Shown here piece after piece: positions 45,497-54,535 of a stretch of 64,000 bases of DNA. The notes below the pieces were generated by a model. That model was not told where the DNA came from and ran no database searches. It saw only the letters and a program-made list of their open reading frames with translations. A program made the position numbers and the translations under genes. This stretch comes from Candidatus Kryptoniota bacterium (lineage in GTDB: Bacteria; Bacteroidota; Ignavibacteria; Kryptoniales; JAKASW01): assembly GCA_036567965.1 (NCBI GenBank), contig DATCTN010000031.1, positions 434,001-498,000 on the forward strand, given 5' to 3'. How positions within the stretch are numbered: position 1 is the stretch's first letter; every line of letters begins with the position of its first letter.

Positions 45497-45868
45497 TCAG
45501 TAGCCGGCCTTTCTTATCTCTTTGTCCGTCATACCAAAATAGTGCGCGATCTCGTGGATAAGTACTTCCCTGATCTTCGCCTCGACCTCTTCGTCGCTGC
45601 TGCAAATGCGCTCGATGTTCATTCTGAATATTTTTATCCTGTCGGGCAGAACGGGGTACACGCCGTAATCCGCTCCGCGCTTGCTCAGCGGGATTCCCGA
45701 GTAGAGCCCGAGAAGGTTTTCCTGATTTTGAATGTGCACGCTTTGCAAGTCGTTCGGATCCGGCATGTCTTCGACGACAACATGAACGTTTTCCAGCCTC
45801 GACTTGAAGTTAGACGGAATATCCTCGAAGGCTTTCTCAACGATCATTTCAAATCTTTCTTTGTCCAT
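45497..45868 (-). CDS. Minimal zincin-type metallopeptidase (PF06262-like)
   Basis: 123 residues. Family pattern: EMIVEKAFEDIPSNF at the N-terminus, LLGLYSGIPL, and the metal site VLIHEIAHYFGMTDKEIRKAGY (HExxHxxGMTD) at the C-terminus. These short proteins are widespread zincins of uncertain substrate. Overlaps the dapF stop by 20 bp and is one base from dedA, so it belongs to the same operon. Confidence 0.88.
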   Translation of the reverse strand: MDKERFEMIVEKAFEDIPSNFKSRLENVHVVVEDMPDPNDLQSVHIQNQENLLGLYSGIPLSKRGADYGVYPVLPDRIKIFRMNIERICSSDEEVEAKIREVLIHEIAHYFGMTDKEIRKAGY

Positions 45869-46733
45869 CAGTGAGGTCCAGGAGTTTGTGCGTTTGCTCG
45901 TCGTATTTAATCCGTCCTTCGAAAACCACTCTCGCGCTCCCTTCGAGAACGAGATTTGAGAATGTGTCCGCTTTTCTGTCGAAATAAACTTTCAGAGTCT
46001 CACCTCCGGCAGTGAGTATCTCCACCGGCGAGATCATGTTGTATCTCAGTGAAGACGTGATCGCGCAAGCAACCGCTCCTGTGCCGCACGCGAGCGTTTC
46101 ATTCTCTACTCCCCGCTCGTAAGTTCTGATGCGAATAGCATTCGGACCGGTCTTCTCTATAATGTTCACATTGGTGCCTTTTGGGAATATGCCGAAGTTA
46201 AACCTGATTTTTCGCGCGAGGGCAACCAGATCGGCCTTCTCGACGTGATCGAATCCTTCTCCGCTCGTCAGAACTGTGTGGTCCGTGTTAGGACGTACGT
46301 ATGTGGCGTCGAGCTCTTTCGAGCCGACGGGTATTTTCAAGGACTTCACGATCTTCTCCGGATCGGGAAGGTGGAGCCGTACCTTGTTATCATCGAATAC
46401 TTCGGCGGAATAAATCCTTCCATGCGCGGCAAACCGTGTAGTCTTGCCGGAAATTTTCTTGAGCAGCGCAAACCGGGCAATGCATCTGCCGCCGTTGCCG
46501 CACATTCCTCCTTCGCTGCCGTCGGAGTTCAGGTATCTCATCTCGAAGTCTGCTTCCGCGCTCTTCAGAAGGACGAGCATTCCGTCCGCGCCGATGCCGA
46601 ATCCCTTCGCGCACAAGGCGGCGGCAAGAGGAGGTAGCGCGGTTTTCAAGCTGCCACTAAAGTTATTTATGACCACGAAATCGTTACCCGCTCCGTTCAT
46701 CTTCGTGAAATTTATTTCAATCATCTCCAGCAC
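45849..46733 (-). CDS. dapF: Diaminopimelate epimerase
   Basis: 294 residues. LL- to meso-diaminopimelate epimerisation for peptidoglycan and lysine. Catalytic cysteines are in MCGNGGRCIARF and LACGTGAVACA; the N-terminus FTKMNGAGNDFVVINN is the family start. ATG at 46733 overlaps coaE by 17 bp. Confidence 0.95.
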   Translation of the reverse strand: MLEMIEINFTKMNGAGNDFVVINNFSGSLKTALPPLAAALCAKGFGIGADGMLVLLKSAEADFEMRYLNSDGSEGGMCGNGGRCIARFALLKKISGKTTRFAAHGRIYSAEVFDDNKVRLHLPDPEKIVKSLKIPVGSKELDATYVRPNTDHTVLTSGEGFDHVEKADLVALARKIRFNFGIFPKGTNVNIIEKTGPNAIRIRTYERGVENETLACGTGAVACAITSSLRYNMISPVEILTAGGETLKVYFDRKADTFSNLVLEGSARVVFEGRIKYDEQTHKLLDLTDGQRKI

Positions 46734-47346
46734 TTCCTTTCGGAAGGGAAGAGATGACGGAATGGAGCAGCTCTACCTTCTTTTTCAGATCTTCAACCGT
46801 GCCATTGTTTGCAATTACGAAATCGGCAAGTTTCTCTTTTTCAAGCTGAGGAATTTGGGTGTTTAATCTCTCAACTGCTTCTTTCCTGCTTATTCCGAGT
46901 CCGGTAGAAGCCCGCTCGATCGAAAGATTTTTCTCGGCTTTCACAAGAATGATATAGTCGAAACGGTCTGAGAGTTCTGCTTCGTATATAAGAGCGGCTT
47001 CAATTATCGCGTAATGTTTCTCTCCAATATTCGCCAGCTCGGCGTCAATTGATTCCATTATGGCGGGATGGAGAATCTTTTCGAGATCGGTTTTCTTGGT
47101 GGGAGAATTGAAAACGATGTGTGCGATTCGTTTACGGTCTATTATTCCATCGACCAGGACATCGGCTCCGAATTTCCCGACGATTTTCTTCTTTACGTTC
47201 TCGTCGTGCTCGAGGATCCGGTGTCCGACTATATCCGCGTTGATTACCGGCACATTCATTTCGGCGAATAGTGAAGCTGCGGTCGACTTTCCGCTTCCGA
47301 TATTTCCGGTCAGTCCGATTCGGAGAGGCCGGATATCATTTCGCAT
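46717..47346 (-). CDS. coaE: Dephospho-CoA kinase
   Basis: 209 residues; last step of CoA synthesis. P-loop GLTGNIGSGKSTAASLFAEM (about 11-30), ADIVGH DPCK motif and the lid-like KRIAHIVFNSPTKKTDLEKILHP. The ATG overlaps the stop of rny by 11 bp. Confidence 0.95.
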   Translation of the reverse strand: MRNDIRPLRIGLTGNIGSGKSTAASLFAEMNVPVINADIVGHRILEHDENVKKKIVGKFGADVLVDGIIDRKRIAHIVFNSPTKKTDLEKILHPAIMESIDAELANIGEKHYAIIEAALIYEAELSDRFDYIILVKAEKNLSIERASTGLGISRKEAVERLNTQIPQLEKEKLADFVIANNGTVEDLKKKVELLHSVISSLPKGSAGDD

Positions 47347-48889
47347 ATGCGATACTGCGGACCTCTCGGATTACTGTCACTTTTATCTGGCCTGGATATT
47401 CCATCTGCTCCTGGATCTTTTGGGAAATCTCGTGGGCAAGCTGGTCTGCGAACATATCGTTCACCTTTTCCGGCTCGACAATGACTCTGACTTCGCGGCC
47501 CGCCTGGATCGCGTATGTCTTGCCGACTCCCGAGAAGGAGTTCGCGATGCCTTCGAGTTTCTCGAGTCGCTTGACGTACCCTTCGAGTGATTCGCGCCGC
47601 GCACCGGGTCTGGCGCCGCTTATTGCGTCTGCCGACTGCACGATCGCCGCGATCGGACTCTCCATTTCGATGTCCTCGTGGTGGGACCCAATCGCGTTAG
47701 CCACTACCGGGTTTTCACCGAATTTTTTCGCGATCTCAAATCCAAGCAGGGCATGCGGACCTTCGACGTTTTTGTCGACAACCTTTCCGAGATCGTGGAA
47801 AAGTCCCGCGCGCTTGGCAAGCGTGGCGTCAAGACCGATTTCAACTGCCATCAGTCCGCTCAGGAACGCGACCTCGATGCTGTGCTGAAGAACATTTTGC
47901 CCGTAACTCGATCTGTATTTCATTCTCCCGAGGAGCTTCACGATCTCAGGATGCACGCCGTGAATTCCGACTTCGAGAAGCGCGTCCTCGCCGATCTGCA
48001 CGATCTCCTCGTCGAGCTCGCCTCTCACTTTCTCGACGACCTCTTCGATCTTTGTCGGATGGATTCTCCCGTCGGTTATCAGACGCTCGAGGGCGATCTT
48101 CGCGATCTCTCGTCTGAAAGGATCGAAACCTGATATCACGACTGCATCGGGGGTATCGTCTACGATAATGTCGCATCCTGTCGCCGCTTCAAACGAGCGG
48201 ATGTTTCTTCCCTCGCGCCCGATTATGCGCCCCTTCATTTCCTCGTTCGGGAGACTGACGACGCTTACCGTCGTCTCGACGGAATGGTCTGCCGCTGTGC
48301 GCTGGATTGCCTGGACGATGACCTTCTGGGCTTCTTTCTTGGATTCCATCCGAGCCTTCTCGCGGATCTCGCGGATCTCGAGAGAGGCTTCGCTTCTTGC
48401 CTCGTTCTTCAGGTTCTCAATGAGCATTTTCTTGGCGTCGTCGCGGGATACGCCGGCAAGTTTCTCAAGCTTCTCCGTTTGAAGCTGGACCAGCCTCTCG
48501 GCCTCTGCTTCCTTCGACTGGACGACCCGGGTTTTCTCCCTGACGTCCGATTCGAGTGTCCGAAGGCTCTTCTCCTGTTGTCTTAACGATTCCGCCTTCC
48601 GGTCCAGGTTTTCTTCTTTGGACGTGAGCTGACGTTCAACGTTCTGGATTTTTCGCTGGCGTGAATTGAATTCATTATCTAGATCCTGTCTCTTCTTGAT
48701 CCATTCATCTTTTACTTCGATGAGTTTTTCTTTTTTGAGCGAGTTTGCTTCTCGATCCGCCGCTTCCAGTATCTGCCTGGAGCGTTCTTCCACGGCTCCG
48801 ATCTTCTTCCTGGTAATTGATGCTTGACCGAACCAGCCGATGAGGAACGCCGCCGCACCGCAGGCTACTGCGATCAACGATGTTAACAT
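47336..48889 (-). CDS. rny: Ribonuclease Y
   Basis: 517 residues from the ATG at 48889 (MLTSLIAVACGAAAFLIGWF), preceded by CCGGAGG; the upstream in-frame ATG at 48955 is inside the 6S-like RNA. N-terminal TM helix, long coiled coil (about 30-210), KH domain (VVSLPNEEMKGRIIGREGRN; TGCDIIVDDTPDAVVISGFD) and HD domain (RAGLFHDLGKVVDKNVEGPH). Membrane-anchored endoribonuclease starting mRNA decay. Part of the thrS-dapF block. Confidence 0.95.
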   Translation of the reverse strand: MLTSLIAVACGAAAFLIGWFGQASITRKKIGAVEERSRQILEAADREANSLKKEKLIEVKDEWIKKRQDLDNEFNSRQRKIQNVERQLTSKEENLDRKAESLRQQEKSLRTLESDVREKTRVVQSKEAEAERLVQLQTEKLEKLAGVSRDDAKKMLIENLKNEARSEASLEIREIREKARMESKKEAQKVIVQAIQRTAADHSVETTVSVVSLPNEEMKGRIIGREGRNIRSFEAATGCDIIVDDTPDAVVISGFDPFRREIAKIALERLITDGRIHPTKIEEVVEKVRGELDEEIVQIGEDALLEVGIHGVHPEIVKLLGRMKYRSSYGQNVLQHSIEVAFLSGLMAVEIGLDATLAKRAGLFHDLGKVVDKNVEGPHALLGFEIAKKFGENPVVANAIGSHHEDIEMESPIAAIVQSADAISGARPGARRESLEGYVKRLEKLEGIANSFSGVGKTYAIQAGREVRVIVEPEKVNDMFADQLAHEISQKIQEQMEYPGQIKVTVIREVRSIAYAK

Positions 48890-48911
48890 GCTGGACCTCC
48901 GGATGTTTATA

Positions 48912-49123
48912 TAAAAAAAGCCGTAACGTGCGTGGCAGATAGGAAAGAACCCCATCTTGACACGGTGGGTGCCCTCCTGAACGGGTCATGCTTCTGCCGC
49001 GAATCGTTTCCGGTTCGACCCGCACGAGGCGGGTTGCAGCCTGCTTTCGTCGTTCACGAGCCGGGCTCCCATAACCATTTACTTAGCAGTTCTTTCACGT
49101 GTGACCACGGCACCGTTACGGCT
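48912..49123 (-). ncRNA. ssrS: 6S RNA candidate (ssrS-like)
   Basis: Between zapA and rny lies about 210 bp without protein gene. On the minus strand the ends pair perfectly over 10 bp (AGCCGTAACG with CGTTACGGCT at 49114-49123 and 48919-48928) and the right arm is followed by a T run, the pattern of a structured RNA with terminator. Inside are hairpins such as ACCCGC-CTCGT-GCGGGT. Position next to zapA is the classical ssrS context. Identity as 6S rests on position and shape, not on a covariance search. Confidence 0.65.
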
Positions 49124-49152
49124 GAAACTTTACAGAAAATATTTAAAAGAAC

Positions 49153-49443
49153 TTAACTCGCTTCGATCGGAAAATTCTCTCTCAAGTAGCTCAAAACTCC
49201 AACCAGGTCAGCGATCTCGATCCCCTCGTTCTGGACCCGCTCTTTTAAATCGAACAGTTGTTCGGATATATTTAAAGCGGCAATCACTGCTATGGTCGAA
49301 GTAGGTGCACCAGGATTTTTTTCAATGAGTTCATTCAATAGAGAATCTACGTATGCTACCACTCTGAGTGCTTTTTCTTCATTCTCAACGCGAAGCGGAT
49401 ATTCTCTACCCAGGATGGTGACACGAATGCTCTTCTTTTCCAT
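49153..49443 (-). CDS. zapA: Cell division protein ZapA
   Basis: 96 residues: beta-hairpin start SIRVTILGREYPLRV, then helix EKALRVVAYVDSLLNEL and the coiled coil STIAVIAALNISEQLFDLKERV. ZapA stabilises FtsZ bundles. Followed on the minus strand by the 6S-like RNA, a classical arrangement. Confidence 0.9.
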   Translation of the reverse strand: MEKKSIRVTILGREYPLRVENEEKALRVVAYVDSLLNELIEKNPGAPTSTIAVIAALNISEQLFDLKERVQNEGIEIADLVGVLSYLRENFPIEAS

Positions 49444-49457
49444 CTCCGGCTCCGTGG

Positions 49458-49781
49458 TCAGTAGAGATTAAGTTGTTTGTCGATCTTGTCGATCAGCTTT
49501 TGCGCTGCCTCGACAAGTTGGTCTCTCTCTTTATCGTCGAGACCGTTTGACGCAGCGACGGTCCTGGATGTCAACATCTTCTCGAGCTCTGCCGATTGCG
49601 TTTTGAGCTTGTCGATCTCGGACCCCGCCTTTACCAGGTTTTGTTTCAACGACTCGTTCTCACCTTTGACAACGCTTACGATGTCGACCGCCCTCCTGAT
49701 CTCGTTCCACAACTCCAAAAGGAGCTGCTTCTTCATCGACAATGTTGTTTGTTCGTCCGACGATTCTGTAGTCGCGCTCAT
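49458..49781 (-). CDS. Short coiled-coil protein (ZapB-like)
   Basis: 107 residues, mostly one coiled coil (LLELWNEIRRAVDIVSVVKG, NESLKQNLVKAGSEIDKLKT). Placed just before zapA and after pheT. ZapB-like by size and position; no specific domain is recognised, so the ZapA-partner role is inference. Confidence 0.65.
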   Translation of the reverse strand: MSATTESSDEQTTLSMKKQLLLELWNEIRRAVDIVSVVKGENESLKQNLVKAGSEIDKLKTQSAELEKMLTSRTVAASNGLDDKERDQLVEAAQKLIDKIDKQLNLY

Positions 49782-49782
49782 A

Positions 49783-52209
49783 TCAGCTCTTCTGTCTTCT
49801 TAAGACGGCTGAAAATTCTTCCCGGAGCCTGATCTCTGCTCCTTCGATAAACTTGCTGACATCAATGTCGTTCAATGTCCTCTCGTCGCTCCCGAGCACA
49901 ACGGTGAACGCTACGCTCTTCTTGCCCTCAGGGATCCCTTCGCCAGCGTATATATCGAAAAGGCGAATGTCGCGGCACAATTCGCTGCCGGATTCGCGGA
50001 TCGATTTGATTATTCCTGCCACCGGTGCATCCGAGTCGACGATGAACGCCAGGTCGACTGAAGCGAATGGAAATCTGGGAAGAGGACGATATCTCTTTGC
50101 CTTCTCTCGTGCTGAAATGATTTGTGAAAGGTCCAGTTCGGCAAAGCAAACATCCTGTTCGATCGAGAATCTCTCGAGAGTTGTCCGGCTGACTCGCCCT
50201 GCCGTGCCTACCTCAGTTCCGTTCACAATCAACTTTAATGGTTGTTCGTATTCTTCGGTAGTATCATAAGAAATAATGTCCCAATTGTCAAGATTGAGGT
50301 GCCGCATGACACGCTCCATCTCCGTCTTCAGGTCGAAAATATCGAATGGAGTCTCTTTTCTGTCGAATGATACCGGGTCAGACGCACCCGTGATCGCAAG
50401 CGAGAGGGTGGTTTGCTCCAGGAAATTCCCGACTGTCTGCTTTTTGTCGCTTTCGGAATAGATCCTTCCGATTTCGAAGAGCTTCATGTTCTTCATTCCG
50501 TACGAGAGGTTCCGTGAAACTGTCTGGAGCGTTCCGGGAAGAAGGGAAGTCCTCATCGCGGCCATGTCTTCGCTTATCGGGTTCGCGAGCCTGACATAAT
50601 TTCGTGCGCTCGATCCCGCTATCGATGCGGGCTGAAGTGAATTCGTCACGATCTCGTTGAAGCCCGCTCCCGCAAGAAAGTCCCGGAGGCCGTTGTCGGG
50701 ATCCGATTTCCCGAATCTCGTGTCGAATACAAGTCTCGTCTGAAGTGAATCTTCTATCTTCTCATAACCGTAAAGTCTTCCGACCTCTTCAATCAGGTCG
50801 ACTTCGCGCTCGATATCTCCTCGATATGTAGGGACGAAGCATGTGAGGACCGTATCGGACTTTCTCTCGCAGATGATCCCGATCGAGTCGAGAGACTTCT
50901 TGATTTCTCCGCTGGCGAGCCGCGTGCCGAGGAGCATATTGATTCTCTCGACGTGCAATTCGATCCTTGCCGGTCCGAACTTCTTCTCGGCGACATCGAT
51001 GATTCCCTGTGCGATCTTTCCGCCCGAAGTATCGGCGATTATGTCGCTCACCCTGTCAAGCGCGATCACGGTGAGATTCGGGTCGACACCGCGTTCGAAT
51101 CTGTAAGACGCCTCGGTCGAGAGTCCGAGCGCTTTCGACGTCTTCCTGACGGACGACGCGGAGAAATTTGCGCTCTCGATGAGGATGGAGGTGGTCTCGG
51201 GACGGATCTCGCTGTTCATCCCGCCCATCACTCCGCCGATCGCGACGGTCTTTTCGGCGTCGCAAATCATCAGCATTTCCTGATCGATCTTCCTCTCTTT
51301 TTCGTCAAGCGTCTTGAACGACGACTCGCCGGGTTTAGGTCGTCTCACGACGATCTTGTGCTTCGTCAGCAGGCTTAGATCGAACGCGTGAAGCGGCTGG
51401 CCGAGCTCCAGCATGACGTAATTCGTAGCGTCGACGATGTTGTTTATCGATCTCATCCCGACTTTTTCCACTGCGTTTTTCAACCATCGTGGAGACGGGC
51501 GAACTGCGATTTCAGTGATCACCCGCGCGGAATAGCGGGGGCAAAGATCGTGAGCCGTCACTTCGACCTTCGCATAGTCTGTGACGGGAGTTTCGGTTTC
51601 ATGGAGCGTCGGTTTTCTGTGTGTAATCTTCTTCGAGAACGCCGCCGCTAGCTCTCGAGCAACGCCGAGATGCGAAAGGCAGTCACCGCGGTTGGGAGTG
51701 AGACTGACGTCCAAGACGGTGTCGTTGACGCCGAGATGCTCTGCCAACGGTTTCCCGACTGCCGCGTCATCCTCGAATACCAATATGCCGCTCTTATCGT
51801 CACCGAGACCGAGCTCAGCCGCTGAACAGATCATTCCTTCAGACTCGACGCCGCGAATCTTTGCCGTCGTTAGCGTGAACGGCTTTCCTTCAGGGTCGTG
51901 CTGGTCGTGCGGGACGACGGCACCCACGAGTCCGACGGGCACTTTTTGGCCCGCGGCTACGTTCGGAGCGCCGCAAACAATGCTCCTCGTTTCTCCGCCG
52001 ATGTCCACCTTGCATACCGTAAGCTTGTCTGCATTTGGATGCTTTTCCACCTCGAGCACCGAGCCGATTACGAACCCATCGTACTTTCTCGCGAGATTCT
52101 CGTACGATTCGACTTCAAGTCCGAGCATCGTCAAGCGAAGAGCGATATCTTCGTCAGTTATGCCCGAGAGATCGACGAACTGCTCAACCCATTTCCTGGA
52201 GATTTTCAT
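49783..52209 (-). CDS. pheT: Phenylalanyl-tRNA synthetase beta subunit
   Basis: 808 residues, full length. N-terminal tRNA-binding (EMAP-like) domain (ARKYDGFVIGSVLEVEKHPN, LTVCKVDIGGETRSIVCGAP), B3/B4 editing domain, B5 domain (FGPARIELHVERINMLLGTR) and ferredoxin-like anticodon-binding C-terminus (FPFASVDLAFIVDSDAPVAG). Catalyses aminoacylation with the alpha subunit. Confidence 0.97.
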   Translation of the reverse strand: MKISRKWVEQFVDLSGITDEDIALRLTMLGLEVESYENLARKYDGFVIGSVLEVEKHPNADKLTVCKVDIGGETRSIVCGAPNVAAGQKVPVGLVGAVVPHDQHDPEGKPFTLTTAKIRGVESEGMICSAAELGLGDDKSGILVFEDDAAVGKPLAEHLGVNDTVLDVSLTPNRGDCLSHLGVARELAAAFSKKITHRKPTLHETETPVTDYAKVEVTAHDLCPRYSARVITEIAVRPSPRWLKNAVEKVGMRSINNIVDATNYVMLELGQPLHAFDLSLLTKHKIVVRRPKPGESSFKTLDEKERKIDQEMLMICDAEKTVAIGGVMGGMNSEIRPETTSILIESANFSASSVRKTSKALGLSTEASYRFERGVDPNLTVIALDRVSDIIADTSGGKIAQGIIDVAEKKFGPARIELHVERINMLLGTRLASGEIKKSLDSIGIICERKSDTVLTCFVPTYRGDIEREVDLIEEVGRLYGYEKIEDSLQTRLVFDTRFGKSDPDNGLRDFLAGAGFNEIVTNSLQPASIAGSSARNYVRLANPISEDMAAMRTSLLPGTLQTVSRNLSYGMKNMKLFEIGRIYSESDKKQTVGNFLEQTTLSLAITGASDPVSFDRKETPFDIFDLKTEMERVMRHLNLDNWDIISYDTTEEYEQPLKLIVNGTEVGTAGRVSRTTLERFSIEQDVCFAELDLSQIISAREKAKRYRPLPRFPFASVDLAFIVDSDAPVAGIIKSIRESGSELCRDIRLFDIYAGEGIPEGKKSVAFTVVLGSDERTLNDIDVSKFIEGAEIRLREEFSAVLRRQKS

Positions 52210-52215
52210 TTTAAG

Positions 52216-53235
52216 TTAAAATTGATTTAAGAACCTGAGATCATTATCGAAGAAAAGCCTGATATCGTCTATCCCGTACTTAAGTATCGCGAGCCGGTCG
52301 ATTCCCATGCCGAAGGCGTAACCACTCACTTCAGTCTCGTCATAGCCGACGTATTTGTACACATTAGGGTCGACCATTCCGCAGCCCAGAATTTCGAGCC
52401 AGCCGGAATGTTTGCACATCCTGCAGCCGCTTCCGCCGCAAATAAAACAACTGATGTCGACTTCGGCGCTCGGTTCAGTGAACGGGAAATAGCTCGGGCG
52501 GAAACGAAGCTTTACGTCTCCTCCGAAGAATTCTCTGGCAAAGAATGTAATTGTTCCCTTTAACTCTGCCATGCTCACGTGCCGATCGACATACAAGCCT
52601 TCCACCTGGTGGAACAGGCAGTAACTCCTCGAGCTGATCGCTTCGTTGCGGTAAACTCTCCCCGGCATTATCACCCTGACGGGCGGCCTGTTGTTTTCCA
52701 TGACGCGGATCTGGACGGGAGACGTGTGAGTCCGCAGGAGATATTTGCCGCTCTCGTTCTTCACGAAGAACGTGTCCTGCATGTCTCTTGCGGGATGGTC
52801 GGGAGGGAAGTTCAGCGCTTCGAAATTGTGATAATCGTCTTCGATCTCGGGCCCGTCGGCAATTCCGAATCCGAGTCCAAGAAATATCTTCTTAATTTCT
52901 TCTGCTGTCTTGGTGAGCGGGTGTTTGCGGCCGACGTACCTGGTTCTTCCCGGGATTGAGAGATCGATATTGTCCTTTTGCGCGCCCTGTCCGCCTCTGA
53001 TTCTCTTTCCTGCGAGGTCGAATTCAGATTCGAGAAAATTCCTCAGCTCATTCAGAGATTTTCCGACCGACGGTTTCTCTTCCTTCGGTACATCTTTCAT
53101 CTTCTCGAAAAGTTGCCCCATAAGTCCTTTCCGCGAGAGATACTTCAGGCGGAACGTCTCGAGAGATTCAACGCTCTCGATGTGACTCAAATCGGCAGCG
53201 GCTTCTTCCTTCAGCTTTTCGATTTCCTCAAACAT
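52216..53235 (-). CDS. pheS: Phenylalanyl-tRNA synthetase alpha subunit
   Basis: 339 residues; class II aminoacyl-tRNA synthetase. Motif 1 region GFGIADGPEIEDDYHNFEAL, motif 2 (FHQVEGLYVDRHVSMAELKG) and motif 3 (YAFGMGIDRLAILKYGIDDI). 6 bp 5' of pheT; a terminator/attenuator hairpin precedes the gene. Confidence 0.97.
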   Translation of the reverse strand: MFEEIEKLKEEAAADLSHIESVESLETFRLKYLSRKGLMGQLFEKMKDVPKEEKPSVGKSLNELRNFLESEFDLAGKRIRGGQGAQKDNIDLSIPGRTRYVGRKHPLTKTAEEIKKIFLGLGFGIADGPEIEDDYHNFEALNFPPDHPARDMQDTFFVKNESGKYLLRTHTSPVQIRVMENNRPPVRVIMPGRVYRNEAISSRSYCLFHQVEGLYVDRHVSMAELKGTITFFAREFFGGDVKLRFRPSYFPFTEPSAEVDISCFICGGSGCRMCKHSGWLEILGCGMVDPNVYKYVGYDETEVSGYAFGMGIDRLAILKYGIDDIRLFFDNDLRFLNQF

Positions 53236-53311
53236 TGCTTCTGTCCATTTAAATAGGAACTAGATGAAAAATCGGTCATCATTCTGCGGACATGTCCGAA
53301 TGTCCGGATAC

Positions 53312-53362
53312 AAAAAATCTTCCTGCGATACAGAAAAACCGATTTCCGAACGCAGGAAGATT
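53312..53362 (-). terminator. rplT terminator / pheS attenuator hairpin
   Basis: A perfect 12-bp stem (AATCTTCCTGCG with CGCAGGAAGATT) with a 23-nt loop, followed on the minus strand by TTTTTT, starting 3 bp after the rplT stop. The loop holds TTCGGAAATCGG. Beyond it lies a GGACATGTCC palindrome. Either a terminator after rplT or an attenuator controlling pheST. Confidence 0.85.
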
Positions 53363-53365
53363 GTG

Positions 53366-53713
53366 TTAATTAAATGCGAAATGTACGACTTGCTTGAAAG
53401 TCTCGGGATTGTTTGCCGCGAGATCGGCGAGAACCTTTCGGTTCATCGTCACTTCCTTCTTTGCGAGCGCGGCGATCAGGCGGGAATAAGTTGTCCCGTT
53501 CTCCCGCGCCGCAGCGTTTATGCGGACAATCCATAAACTGCGGAATTCGCGTTTCTTCTTCCTTCTGTCCCTGTAAGCATGCAGAAGCGCTTTCTCGACA
53601 TGATGCTTTGCAATCGAATGTACTTTGCTTCGCGCTCCCCAGAATCCTTTCGCTAGCTCTAGAGTCTTTTTCCGTCTTCTGTGAGATGCGACTTTATTTC
53701 TCGAACGTGGCAT
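53366..53713 (-). CDS. rplT: 50S ribosomal protein L20
   Basis: 115 residues; MPRSRNKVASHRRRKKTLEL start, KGFWGARSKVHSIAKHHVEK and RRKKKREFRSLWIVRINAA are characteristic. L20 often represses its own operon by binding the leader mRNA. Confidence 0.97.
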   Translation of the reverse strand: MPRSRNKVASHRRRKKTLELAKGFWGARSKVHSIAKHHVEKALLHAYRDRRKKKREFRSLWIVRINAAARENGTTYSRLIAALAKKEVTMNRKVLADLAANNPETFKQVVHFAFN

Positions 53714-53768
53714 TTTAAGATTTCTCCATTAAACAGTTAAATATAAGAATAACGCGCGAAAGAGTCAT

Positions 53769-53963
53769 CTACTCGTTTAACATTTGCCTTACGCGACGGT
53801 TGTCCGTCTTGTCGAGGATTGCCGCTGCGCGGAGATGACGCTTTCGCTTTCGAGTCTTTGACGTTAAAATATGGCTCCTGAACGCTTTTTCCCTCAGATA
53901 CTTGCCGGATTTTGTCCTCTTTATTCGCTTTGCCATCGCGCGATTTGTCTTTGTCTTCGGCAT
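53769..53963 (-). CDS. rpmI: 50S ribosomal protein L35
   Basis: 64 residues; MPKTKTNRAMAKRIKRTKSG and the KTRKRKRHLRAAAILD ending are typical. One base after the infC stop (53965). Confidence 0.95.
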   Translation of the reverse strand: MPKTKTNRAMAKRIKRTKSGKYLREKAFRSHILTSKTRKRKRHLRAAAILDKTDNRRVRQMLNE

Positions 53964-53964
53964 T

Positions 53965-54525
53965 TCAATTCTCCTTTGTCTCTTTTTGCTTTGGCTCGAC
54001 CGTCTTCTTCTTCGACTTGTCGGGAGCGATGATCACTGCCATGCTCTTACCTTCCAGCTTCGGCTTCTGCTCCACCTTGCCGACTTCCACCAGGAACTCG
54101 ACAAACCTGTTGAGCAAGGCCTCTCCATGCGACGCGTACGTTATCTCTCTTCCCTTGAAGAAGACACTTCCCTTCACTTTGTGTCCCTGCTCGAGAAATT
54201 CCTTTGCATGCCGCGACTTGAATTGGAAGTCATGCTCGTCGGTATTCGGGTGAAACCTGATCTCCTTGAGTTGTGCCGAGGTCTGGCCCTTCGTCTTTGC
54301 TTTTTCTTTCTTTGTCAGCTCGTACATGTACTTGCCGTAATCCACCAGCTTGCATACTGGCGGATTCGAGGTGGGTACAATCTCTACGAGGTCAAGACCT
54401 CTGTTCTCTGCAAGTCTCATGGCTTCACGGGGAGGCATTACCCCCAGCTGCTTACCGTCAGAGTCGATCAAACGGACGTTCGGGACTCTGATTTCGTTGT
54501 TGATCTTTAACTTTGGTGTGTTGAT
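53965..54525 (-). CDS. infC: Translation initiation factor IF-3
   Basis: About 187 residues if started at the ATC at 54525. From there the frame reads MNTPKLKINNEIRVPNVRLI, the exact N-terminus expected for IF-3 (in which INNEIR is conserved). AGGAG lies 7 nt 5' of that ATC. The first canonical in-frame codon at 54471 would remove part of the N domain. IF-3 genes in many bacteria use AUU or AUC as start to let IF-3 repress its own synthesis. Motifs: DLVEIVPTSNPPVCKLVDYG, KEIRFHPNTDEHDFQFKSRH. The SD overlaps the thrS stop. Confidence 0.93.
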   Translation of the reverse strand: MNTPKLKINNEIRVPNVRLIDSDGKQLGVMPPREAMRLAENRGLDLVEIVPTSNPPVCKLVDYGKYMYELTKKEKAKTKGQTSAQLKEIRFHPNTDEHDFQFKSRHAKEFLEQGHKVKGSVFFKGREITYASHGEALLNRFVEFLVEVGKVEQKPKLEGKSMAVIIAPDKSKKKTVEPKQKETKEN

Positions 54526-54535
54526 AGGCGGACTC

